NCBI GenBank assembly: GCA_016788205.1
Contig: JAEUTA010000027.1
Span: 124,001-188,000, forward strand
Source of the DNA: Flavobacteriales bacterium
Lineage (GTDB): Bacteria; Bacteroidota; Bacteroidia; Flavobacteriales_F; PHOS-HE28
Direction: 5' to 3'
DNA length: 64,000 nucleotides
In this document: piece after piece, positions 57,644-64,000 of the stretch
Layout of the letters: each line of letters opens with the position of its first letter
Position numbering within the stretch: position 1 is the first letter of the stretch
Notes under the pieces: model-generated
What the model was told of the DNA's origin: nothing
Database searches by the model: none
The model's input: the letters and a program-made list of their open reading frames with translations, nothing else
Program-made: the position numbers and the translations under genes

Positions 57644-58816
57644 TCAACGGACGTTGAGGACGTCACCTTCCTCGGCAAGGCCTTGCATGCGGACACCGAC
57701 TTGGCCGCCGGGTGTTTCATACTCGATCTCAAAGGCGCCGACCACGGGTCTTCCGTATTGAGCAGCGCGAAAAACAAAAAGCCCCTCCATCACGTCCGCG
57801 GATGGAAGCCAGCCGATCTCCTCGTCGGGTGTGCGGATCGCCCCGTAGCGTTGTTCCAGAACGTAGATGAAGGCAGGCCACTCGGGTGGCCTGGCCCAGC
57901 GGAACCGATCAAGCTGTAGATCCGTGTTCAACCGATCAGGGGTCAGCTCCTCATCGTATTTCAACCGGAAGGGTGCGAATTGTCCGTCCGGCTGTTTTTC
58001 CATCAGCAGGGCGGCTTCGGGCGTCATGCGTAGTCCCCTGTGGTAGGTGCCCATGGGTGTGGTCGCATGGAACGGACTGTTCTCGCTCGTGATCATCAGG
58101 TCAGGGATGTCGTCGGAAGTGAGGTCAATGGATTCGTCTGGTGCCAAGCCGGCGGGTATCACTACCTGCGGTGCTTGCTCCTCGTGTCCAAAGTCTAACA
58201 GGACATCTTTCGGAGGCTTGTTCGGCAGCGGTTCATGCCGTTCGCCGAAACCTGGCGGTACGCGCATCGCTTCCTTGGTGGTCAACACGACACCACCCAG
58301 CGGGAACGGCAGGTCGAAGGTGAACGTCGCGATGCTAGTTCCTTTCATGCTTACGCTTCGCAACAAGAGCACACCATCGTAGTGTTCGCCACCGCCGTAC
58401 CAACCGTCCCGATCCGGACCTATGCCCGGACCAAAGGGCCGCTCCAGTACCTTGAATTCGGTGGGCTTCTTCGCGTCGGTCCAACTCAATTGCTTGAAAT
58501 GGATACGTGCGGCGAGCTCGGCGGTATCGAGGGATGCACTGTCGGGCACCGTGTACCATCGTTGGGTGCTGAGCGTGCTCCAATTCAGGATCGAGGTGCC
58601 TGGCATGGTGCGCACCACACGTCGATACCAGCCATACAGGCCTTGCTCCGTATCCGGTGTAAGGTCAATGACCGTGGTGATCAGCATATCGGCCACACCA
58701 TCGCCGGTCACATCCACCCGTTCATCGGGCGCGATAGGGGGCACCGCGTTCTGCGCCGCACCGTAGAGAACGCTGCAGGCAAGGGCTGCAACGAGCGCGG
58801 GCCGGAACGATCTCAT
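57644..58816 (-). CDS. Secreted protein with DVTGDGxxD repeats, last of a three-gene run
   Basis: This 390-residue protein has a signal peptide (MRSFRPALVAALACSVLYGA, then AQN). It holds two copies of a calcium-loop-like motif: APDERVDVTGDGVADMLITT near residue 30 and LAPDESIDLTSDDIPDLMIT near residue 222, each starting a similar half with a later YHRGLRM/YRRVVRTMPG-type segment. The protein thus looks internally duplicated. The upstream gene encodes one copy of the same motif and overlaps by ATGA. The family is unknown to me; the loop (D-x-T-G-D-G-x-x-D) resembles dockerin/EF-hand or FG-GAP calcium sites. Confidence 0.75.
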   Translation of the reverse strand: MRSFRPALVAALACSVLYGAAQNAVPPIAPDERVDVTGDGVADMLITTVIDLTPDTEQGLYGWYRRVVRTMPGTSILNWSTLSTQRWYTVPDSASLDTAELAARIHFKQLSWTDAKKPTEFKVLERPFGPGIGPDRDGWYGGGEHYDGVLLLRSVSMKGTSIATFTFDLPFPLGGVVLTTKEAMRVPPGFGERHEPLPNKPPKDVLLDFGHEEQAPQVVIPAGLAPDESIDLTSDDIPDLMITSENSPFHATTPMGTYHRGLRMTPEAALLMEKQPDGQFAPFRLKYDEELTPDRLNTDLQLDRFRWARPPEWPAFIYVLEQRYGAIRTPDEEIGWLPSADVMEGLFVFRAAQYGRPVVGAFEIEYETPGGQVGVRMQGLAEEGDVLNVR

Positions 58817-59388
58817 GGTACGATCATCAGCTTATCCGCGGGGAACAGACCGATCACGTGCAAACGCGTGGACTTCGAGGCTGTTGGTGGTTCCACCGTG
58901 AAACATCCATGCCAGGTCTGGTCGCTCCCGTGGGTCTCGAAGACGTAGCGCTGCTCCGCCAGTCGTGGATCGCTGATGAGCGTGGACGACTGATGTCCAT
59001 AGCCCCAGTACGCGACCCGGACTTGCCCATCTACGAACGCGAGCTTTGGTAGTTGGAAGTCGTCCTGGGGCCTAATGCTCAACGGCGGGATCGTATCTCC
59101 CTTGGCGAATACCGTCGTGCTACGATGGCCCTGGCTGTCACGGGCGCTCAATAGTCCGGTGCCGGGTAGGTTCGCCACGTACAATTGGCAGGTTCCCGAA
59201 CTGCTGGGCTCATCGTCCGTACCCGTGCGGAAACCTGCGATCACGAAGTCGGGCACGCCATCGCCCGTCACATCCAAGCTATCATCGGGTGCAAAACCAC
59301 AAGGCTCGTGAACTTCATCGGGAAAGCCGGGTTGCGAGAGAGCTGCCAGGCTGACGAGAACCGCCAGGATAGTAGTAGGCGTTTTCAT
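58813..59388 (-). CDS. Secreted protein with one DVTGDGVPD motif
   Basis: This 191-residue exported protein (signal MKTPTTILAVLVSLAALSQ) contains APDDSLDVTGDGVPDFVIAG at about residue 35, then CQLYVANLPGTGLLSARDSQ, which parallels RTMPGTSILNW in the next gene. It appears to be a single-unit relative of the downstream 390-residue protein. Start and stop codons overlap by 4 bp with both neighbours (ATGA), so the three are translationally coupled. Confidence 0.75.
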   Translation of the reverse strand: MKTPTTILAVLVSLAALSQPGFPDEVHEPCGFAPDDSLDVTGDGVPDFVIAGFRTGTDDEPSSSGTCQLYVANLPGTGLLSARDSQGHRSTTVFAKGDTIPPLSIRPQDDFQLPKLAFVDGQVRVAYWGYGHQSSTLISDPRLAEQRYVFETHGSDQTWHGCFTVEPPTASKSTRLHVIGLFPADKLMIVP

Positions 59389-59921
59389 GGTTCGCTTAGT
59401 ATCACATCCACAGGGTGGTAGGTTGGTCTGTCACCTTGGCTGCGATAGACCTCATCGTCATATGTGCCACAAAGCGAGTAATTGTCGAACGTGGAAAGTG
59501 GCACCACCTGTTGTCTGTAGCGTTTCGGCCAGTGCCGGCGGCGGATATCCACATGTGTCCGTGGCCTCTCGTCCTGCACGAGCAGTTTGAGGGTGCCGGT
59601 ATCGTACCCGTCTGGTATCACCAGCACGTAATTGTCCTTGGCGAAAGGGAAGCACACGAGTTTTCCCATGGAGAAGCCGCCCTGCCATTTGTAACAGGCT
59701 TCGTAGTCCGCGTTGCGCCGGAACAGATGCCACGGTCGGCCTTGATGGACGAGCGGCACATTGTTGCTATCCAAAAGCGTTATGCGTAGGCCATCGATCA
59801 CGCTGGTATCACCAGCAAGGTGCGGGTGCACCACGATGATGGCAGCGAAGTCGTATCCGCAATGTTGTGCGGCGGTGCTACCGCAGAGGCAGGCCATTAG
59901 GAGTGAGGTGCTGATACGCAT
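59385..59921 (-). CDS. Secreted hypothetical protein, first of a three-gene run
   Basis: I start this 178-residue protein at 59921 (MRISTSLLMACLCGSTAAQ), giving a signal peptide; the longer open frame is Cys-rich and lacks one. The mature part begins HCGYDFAAIIVVHPHLAGDT and continues with VIDGLRITLLDSNNVPLVHQ, a beta-rich, Cys-containing domain that looks related to other short secreted Bacteroidota proteins. Its 3' end overlaps the next gene by ATGA. No function is known. Confidence 0.7.
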   Translation of the reverse strand: MRISTSLLMACLCGSTAAQHCGYDFAAIIVVHPHLAGDTSVIDGLRITLLDSNNVPLVHQGRPWHLFRRNADYEACYKWQGGFSMGKLVCFPFAKDNYVLVIPDGYDTGTLKLLVQDERPRTHVDIRRRHWPKRYRQQVVPLSTFDNYSLCGTYDDEVYRSQGDRPTYHPVDVILSEP

Positions 59922-59974
59922 TCGTTGAGCGGTACACGCTGGGGCATTGGAAGTTCGATCACATGCGCTACTCA

Positions 59975-60421
59975 TCAATCGATGGCCAGCACACGGTAGG
60001 TTGCACCGTTCAACGTGGTCGTTTCGCCCACCCGTTTCCCGACCAGCGCCTGACCGGCGGGTGAAGCCACGGAAACCACGGCACAGGCAGCACCGTCCAG
60101 TTCGATACGGCCCAGGCCTATTGCGAGGAAGAAGATGCCCTTGTCAGTAGAGACCAATGCGCCGGCCCCGACCCGTTCATAGCGGCGCTCAACGGGCACG
60201 CGCTCCATTTCCCGGAGCAGGACGCGCAGCTTGGCGAGTTGGGCTTCTTGTTGATCAAGCTCCTGCTGGATCATCGCGCGGCCTACTTCATGCTTGTCAC
60301 CCGCGCTGCTCTTGGTGTCACTATTGCGCGCTTCAAGCGTGGATGCGATGTCACGCTCGACGTTGATCGCCTTTTCACGGAGCGTGCTGGCGATATGGGC
60401 GATGAGCCGTGCCTTTTGCAT
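59975..60421 (-). CDS. GreA/GreB-like elongation factor family protein
   Basis: This 148-residue protein has a short helical N-terminal part with the signature SAGDKHEVGRAMIQQELD and a C-terminal GreA-type FKBP-like domain (VSVASPAGQALVGKRVGETTTLNGATYRVLAI). Bacteroidota homologues are often mislabelled as 3-oxoacyl-ACP synthase. The coiled coil is shorter than in true GreA, so the acidic tip may be missing or altered. I use the ATG at 60421 (MQKARLIAHIASTL); a GTG at 60433 is possible. Likely binds RNA polymerase, but this is inference from the fold. Confidence 0.78.
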   Translation of the reverse strand: MQKARLIAHIASTLREKAINVERDIASTLEARNSDTKSSAGDKHEVGRAMIQQELDQQEAQLAKLRVLLREMERVPVERRYERVGAGALVSTDKGIFFLAIGLGRIELDGAACAVVSVASPAGQALVGKRVGETTTLNGATYRVLAID

Positions 60422-60520
60422 GGGTGACGGCACGAAGATGAGGAGACCGCGTGCATCGGCGGTCGGGGAGGAGGGTACGGTGAGGTAGCCGGTCGATCAG
60501 CGGGGCATGAAGAAGCCGTG

Positions 60521-60829
60521 TCACACCGAGGTCCTGAGTTGCACCATGAGCTCGAACGTTCGCCTGCCGAGAGCTTGTGCATCTGCCGAGATGATCGACC
60601 AGCCATAAGCCATGCCCACCGTCATTCGGCCGATATCCAGCGCGCCTGTCACGAGGAGTGCATCGCTGAAACGGTAGCCCACACCTGTTTTGAAACCGAT
60701 TGATACGACCACCGGTCGTAACACCTGCGGGAACGGTGCGCTGCCCGGTTCTCCGCGTACAGTGACCGTGCTATTCCCCGGCAGAGGCCATTCGGTCGCT
60801 ACCCGCGTTGGCGGATCCCGGTGTGGCAA
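60521..60829 (-). pseudogene. PorP/SprF-like C-terminal remnant
   Basis: The frame gives TVRGEPGSAPFPQVLRPVVV followed by SIGFKTGVGYRFSDALLVTG, ALDIGRMTVGMAYGWSIISA and TFELMVQLR, which is very like the last beta strands of PorP/SprF proteins of the type IX secretion/gliding system (about 300 residues when complete). Only about 85 residues are present and the 5' part overlaps the end of the lamin-tail gene, so the rest is missing. I read it as a truncated remnant, though a short real gene is not excluded. Confidence 0.4.
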
Positions 60830-61319
60830 CGGTGGTTTTCACCCAGGTTGGCGCGCCATCCGGATAGCGGCTGGTGCTCATGTGCCGACGTGTTCGTGGA
60901 GCATAACGTACCGAATCGATGATGGCGGCCCGACCGGCGCGCAGGCGAACGAGCGCAAGCCACTCGCCTTTGCTGGACAAGCGGAAGGGGGCGTGGATGC
61001 CCTGTCCCTCGGCGGCATCGCACCAGATCCGGAGATGTTCCTGCTCCGCCAACCTGACCGCAGGCAGTTCGAACTTCTGCAGGTCGCTTCGGTCGTCAGT
61101 GAGGAACCAAGCTCCCTGCTCCAGTTCCAAGGGGCTTCCGGCATTGTAAAGCTCCAACCAGTCGCCGACGCCTTGTCCTCCATCGTCTTTCTTGCTGCCA
61201 GCGGAGAACACCTCGTTGATGTGCACCGGTACCGAAGCATCATGCGCGGGCAGTAATTCGTCCTGCTTGGTGCATGCTACGGTGGAAGAACAGAGAAGGA
61301 TGAAGTAGAAGCGGTTCAT
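60771..61319 (-). CDS. Lamin-tail domain lipoprotein
   Basis: This 182-residue protein has a lipoprotein-type signal (MNRFYFILLCSSTVACTKQD, Cys at 16) and an LTD fold: VHINEVFSAGSKKDDGGQGVGDWLELYNAGSPLELEQGAWFLTDDRSDL, LRIWCDAAEGQGIHAPFRLSSKGEWLALV, IIDSVRYAPRTRRHMSTSRYPDG and the closing TPGSANAG. LTD domains are found in many Bacteroidota surface proteins. The order of strands is complete, so the protein is probably intact. Role unknown. Confidence 0.82.
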   Translation of the reverse strand: MNRFYFILLCSSTVACTKQDELLPAHDASVPVHINEVFSAGSKKDDGGQGVGDWLELYNAGSPLELEQGAWFLTDDRSDLQKFELPAVRLAEQEHLRIWCDAAEGQGIHAPFRLSSKGEWLALVRLRAGRAAIIDSVRYAPRTRRHMSTSRYPDGAPTWVKTTVATPGSANAGSDRMASAGE

Positions 61320-61393
61320 GCAGCAAAACAGCTGCGCGAACGTGAACCGGTGTTTGAGGGAACATTAAATGACGTGTCGAACCTGCCTCTTAC

Positions 61394-61516
61394 TCACAAC
61401 GTGCCCATGGGAACACGAGTTCCACGCCTACCATCGCACTTGCGTACCAAGCCGTTATTGGATGCGCAGGAAACGAAGAGGACGAGGGCCGCCATGAGGA
61501 GAAGGTACTTGCGCAT
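61394..61516 (-). CDS. Very short lipoprotein (40 residues)
   Basis: A minus-strand frame from ATG 61516 to TGA 61394 encodes MRKYLLLMAALVLFVSCASN followed by NGLVRKCDGRRGTRVPMGTL. It has a textbook lipoprotein signal (basic start, Leu/Ala core, lipobox VFVSC-like LFVSC) and a mature part of only 23 residues with the sequence RKCDGRRGTRVPMG. From memory, similar tiny Bacteroidota lipoproteins end in KCDGSRG-T-x-x-P/T-M-G. It lies between the lamin-tail and 61569 genes on the same strand. Confidence 0.75.
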   Translation of the reverse strand: MRKYLLLMAALVLFVSCASNNGLVRKCDGRRGTRVPMGTL

Positions 61517-61568
61517 GGGAATAGAACGTGGAGAAGGCCTTGGGCGTATGTGCGGCACCTCCGGCGCG

Positions 61569-61997
61569 CTACCGGATCAGCTCGTCATAACGTTCGAGGA
61601 GTAGCATCAGCCTGCATCGCCCCGCCCACGTGCGGCAGCCTTGGTCTCCGGCTGCGCGCTGCGCTTTGGGCCGTGCTCGAGCTTCTTTCCGGCATTGGCC
61701 CCTGCTTGCTATGTACCAGAGGCGTTGCTCTTCACGAGCCCACTGGCGCGCGCTGTCCGTGGTGCTGAGCTTGATCATTTCGGCTGACATGTCGAAGATC
61801 AACCGATCCAGGCCCCTGTTCTCTTCGGCGAGTAGCACCGCGTCATCGGACGGGAGTGAATAGGAGCCTTCGCAGCCCACTGTAACGCGCAGGTCGCCGC
61901 GCCCAACGGTGACCGGTCTTCCAACGTCGGACTGCGAGAAGGCGCTCGTCGTTATCACGAGGAGGCATGCCGTGAGCGATCGTAGCCTGGTGTTCAT
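61569..61997 (-). CDS. Secreted hypothetical protein, coupled to the DUF1624 gene
   Basis: I start this 142-residue protein at 61997 (MNTRLRSLTACLLVITTSAF, then SQSD), a signal peptide whose ATG overlaps the upstream stop (TGATG). The mature part contains VGRGDLRVTVGCEGSYSLPS, ENRGLDRLIFDMSAEMIKLS and a basic, Cys-containing end (RGQCRKEARARPKAQRAAG). The last 40 residues are helix-poor and Arg-rich, which may indicate a frameshift near the 3' end, but I cannot prove it. No family recognised. Confidence 0.6.
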   Translation of the reverse strand: MNTRLRSLTACLLVITTSAFSQSDVGRPVTVGRGDLRVTVGCEGSYSLPSDDAVLLAEENRGLDRLIFDMSAEMIKLSTTDSARQWAREEQRLWYIASRGQCRKEARARPKAQRAAGDQGCRTWAGRCRLMLLLERYDELIR

Positions 61998-63169
61998 CAC
62001 AGGTAGCTCAGCCACCATGTATCCCTGTGCGCTGCGCGGTAACCAGCGTACCAGCGACACGGGAAGTACAGCAGGGTGACCACCACTGCCCACACCGCAT
62101 AGACAACGGCAAGCGAGAAGCCGTTATTCTCGTATCGACCAATTCTCATGCCTGCCGTGAGCACGGTCTCTTCCACCGGTTCACCCTGCCACAGCATGGC
62201 CAACGTTGCCAGTCCATGGATCAGGTAGATGTGAAGCATGTAATAGAAGTAGGGTACACGACCGAAAAGGACGAAGGGCTCCGACCAGCGCGGTCGCCGG
62301 CCTTCAGCCCACGCGAGGAAAAGAAGTGCCGGTCCCAGCGTCATGCACAAGTAGAGCAGCGAGGGAGGATACTTCGTGGTATTGAGGAAGGAGAGTATGT
62401 CGAAGGTCGTGCTGGGCTGATCCAGCCACGGAGCGGGATCGCCGTAAACGTTCGCGGCCCTCAGCGCGATGAACAGGATGACCGCTCCTGATCCCAACCC
62501 CACCAGCCAACGTTGCCGCTGTTCACTGGTCACCGCTGCGGTGAAAAGCCGACCGAGACAGTAACCCAAGGCCATGGTGCCGATCCATGGCAACACCGGA
62601 TATTGGATGGTGAGCAGGCGTTCCGGCGCCAACTCGTAAACGCCCCCTTCATGCAGTGCTGCGAAGAGCACGCCGAAGGTTCCGCTTTGTGGGAGTGGTA
62701 CAAGGTCCAGCAGGTTATGGAGCAGTACGGTGGAAAGCCCGACGGTGAGCACCACGCGGTAGGGCAGGTACACGAGCAGTGCAAGGGCGATCATGCTTAC
62801 ACCGATGGCCCAGAACACGGCGAGCACGGCGAAGGAGAACGTGATGTCGAACGTCCAGCCGAAGGCCACGATCACGCATTCCGTGAAGATCATCCATGCA
62901 CCGCGTGTCCAGAGGAAACGGCTGAGCTCTTTGGTGGTCCGCGCAGTTCCGTAGAGGTATGCACTGGTGCCGGCGAGGAATACGAACACGGGCGCACAAT
63001 AGTGCGTGATCCAGCGGGTGAAGAACAGGAGCGGCGTGGTGCTGTCCAGATCGGTGGGCGATGCACCGAAGAGCAGACCATAGTGGAAGAAGTCGCGCGT
63101 GTGGTCCAGCGCCATCACCACCATGATGATGCCACGCAACAGGTCAAGGGAAATGATGCGCGGTTTCAT
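61997..63169 (-). CDS. DUF1624 / heparan-alpha-glucosaminide acetyltransferase-like membrane protein
   Basis: This 390-residue protein has about 10 membrane segments and the N-terminal HGSNAT motif RIISLDLLRGIIMVVMALDHTRDFFHYG, followed by RWITHYCAPVFVFLAGTSAYLYG. Human HGSNAT uses a membrane histidine (here in the DHTRDF stretch) to move acetyl groups across the membrane; bacterial DUF1624 relatives may acetylate surface sugars. A C-terminal LFGRVPYFYYMLHIYLIHG segment supports an acyltransferase-like fold. Start codon ATG at 63169. It is coupled to the small secreted protein downstream. Confidence 0.85.
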   Translation of the reverse strand: MKPRIISLDLLRGIIMVVMALDHTRDFFHYGLLFGASPTDLDSTTPLLFFTRWITHYCAPVFVFLAGTSAYLYGTARTTKELSRFLWTRGAWMIFTECVIVAFGWTFDITFSFAVLAVFWAIGVSMIALALLVYLPYRVVLTVGLSTVLLHNLLDLVPLPQSGTFGVLFAALHEGGVYELAPERLLTIQYPVLPWIGTMALGYCLGRLFTAAVTSEQRQRWLVGLGSGAVILFIALRAANVYGDPAPWLDQPSTTFDILSFLNTTKYPPSLLYLCMTLGPALLFLAWAEGRRPRWSEPFVLFGRVPYFYYMLHIYLIHGLATLAMLWQGEPVEETVLTAGMRIGRYENNGFSLAVVYAVWAVVVTLLYFPCRWYAGYRAAHRDTWWLSYL

Positions 63170-63257
63170 GGGTGGTCAAGTTTAAGCCTTTGCGCCCTCG
63201 TTTCCGGACGGCGCTCGTGCGGTGCGGACCAAGGAAGGACAGTTGGCGCTTGCCCGA

Positions 63258-63719
63258 TCAAGGAGAGGTGGTCCACCAAGGCGCCAAGGAGTCCGGTACG
63301 TTACAGATCACACGTTCGGTCACACGAAGGTCCCATGTGCTGTCCGGTCGCATGGCATTGTAGAAGTAGGCTTTATGCACGTCACAGGTGCATGGCCCAG
63401 CGGTAAGCTTCATGCTGAAGATGCGCGGCCCATGCTCCCAATTGCCCCAGCCGGAAGAGCTGTAGGTCATGCCCATGGCTTTCAACAAGGTGTCCAGGTG
63501 AATGCTGTCCTGTGTGATGTTGGGCAAGGTGTCCAGGATCGGATAGAGGCCTTCGTAGTCATGAACGAAGGAAGCGCAGGGTCCGGGCAGCGTCCGCAGT
63601 ACGCGTGATGCATCCACCTTGAAGGTCTTTTGTTGAACGATGGCCGGCCGTTGCTGTTGAGGCTGGTGCGTGCACGCGCAAAGCGCAAGCACCATGGTCG
63701 TCAGGTGCAGATGGCCCAT
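63258..63719 (-). CDS. Hypothetical lipoprotein
   Basis: I start this 153-residue protein at 63719 (MGHLHLTTMVLALCACTHQ), giving a lipobox-like LALC/ALCAC signal; a TACTTCCG sequence 5 nt upstream is a weak promoter match. In-frame ATGs at 63737 and 63746 are alternatives. The mature protein contains CASFVHDYEGLYPILDTLPN and GPCTCDVHKAYFYNAMRPDS, with three or four Cys that could form disulfides. I recognise no family. Confidence 0.62.
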   Translation of the reverse strand: MGHLHLTTMVLALCACTHQPQQQRPAIVQQKTFKVDASRVLRTLPGPCASFVHDYEGLYPILDTLPNITQDSIHLDTLLKAMGMTYSSSGWGNWEHGPRIFSMKLTAGPCTCDVHKAYFYNAMRPDSTWDLRVTERVICNVPDSLAPWWTTSP

Positions 63720-63871
63720 TCGGTCGGAAGTACGCATCGCTCTCAACTAGCGGTGAGGCCCTTGCTTCGACCGGCCGCTCTGCTGGGTACATGGATGCAG
63801 CCGGGGCGCCGCGTTGGACTCGCCCAGTTGCAGCCGACGGAGGGTGCTTTCGAAGCGCATGGGCCGCTGGT

Positions 63872-64000
63872 TCACCGCATGCATCGAACGGTCGTGGTCA
63901 GCGGTGAGTCCGCGGCATGGCTGTGGGTTGAAAGAGGGTCGCATGACAGCGAAGTCACTGTGAGCTCGTAAAGGACGCCTTCGTACGGGGCAAGGTCAAG
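63872..64000 (-). CDS. Possible 3' end of a gene cut by the right edge
   Basis: A minus-strand frame enters from the right edge as LDLAPYEGVLYELTVTSLSC and continues to a TGA at 63872-63874. The piece L-x-L-x-P-Y-E-x-x-[VL]-Y resembles C termini of glycoside hydrolases, but the 42 residues are too few for an assignment and the last half is not convincing. The bases from 63720 to 63871 hold nothing that I can support. Confidence 0.25.
   Translation of the reverse strand, partial: LDLAPYEGVLYELTVTSLSCDPLSTHSHAADSPLTTTVRCMR

Noticed and set aside
63630..63971. A 113-codon plus-strand frame at the right end
   Set aside because: It overlaps the lipoprotein gene start and is Arg/His-rich without a motif, typical of a shadow frame.

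Overview
The window looks like a chromosomal segment of a high-GC member of the Bacteroidota, most likely an unnamed Flavobacteriales lineage. Support comes from families typical of that phylum (DUF1573, DUF4199, DUF4293, a GreA-like protein with the SAGDKHEVGRAM signature, a PorP/SprF-like fragment, a Rho with a long disordered insert, SPOR proteins, Mpl) and from many -7 promoter boxes of the form TAnnTTTG or TAnnTTCG just ahead of start codons. I see no tRNA, rRNA, CRISPR array, insertion sequence, integrase or phage gene. It reads as core genome with a few lineage-specific secreted proteins. No stretch longer than 300 bases lacks a gene.

Layout. 1-5400: start of a secreted protein (cut by the edge), DUF1573 protein, S41 protease, MORN-like protein, then penicillin-binding protein 1C. 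5407-10995: a giant alpha-2-macroglobulin lipoprotein directly upstream of PBP1C. 11-17 kb: a beta-barrel/TSP3/SPOR protein, a second SPOR protein, a GT-C-like membrane protein and a LOG-family protein. 17.4-29.4 kb: UvrA followed (reading upstream) by a lytic transglycosylase, a WecA/TagO-like transferase, RfbC, a Wzc/GumC-type tyrosine autokinase, a Wza-type export lipoprotein, a GT4 glycosyltransferase and an AsnB-type amidotransferase. These form a surface-polysaccharide locus, all on the minus strand with several 4-bp overlaps. 29.4-34 kb: lpdA, small membrane proteins, an esterase, a papain/NlpC-like protein and RidA.

34-45 kb: surE, a small membrane protein, lpxB, a SpoIID-domain protein, a ThrE-type exporter, an RlmI-type methyltransferase, comEC, an MBL hydrolase and mpl. 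45-54 kb: DUF4199, rho, DUF4293, a small secreted protein, an enoyl-CoA hydratase, a small Gly/Leu-rich protein, a stand-alone adenylation-carrier-thioesterase synthetase and two poorly known proteins. 54-64 kb: MFS transporter, methyltransferase, M48 protease, thioesterase, a translationally coupled trio of secreted proteins (two of them with a DVTGDGxxD motif), a GreA-like factor, a PorP/SprF-like remnant, a lamin-tail lipoprotein, a 40-residue lipoprotein, a DUF1624 acyltransferase and a lipoprotein.

The most unusual signals are non-coding. Several intergenic spacers carry arrays of very short words (8 or 10 bp period) arranged as facing inverted arms, and in two cases the start codon sits inside the last repeat unit. 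The other candidate for new biology is the adenylation-carrier-thioesterase protein, which has the domain order of quinone/furanone synthetases but no partner genes here.
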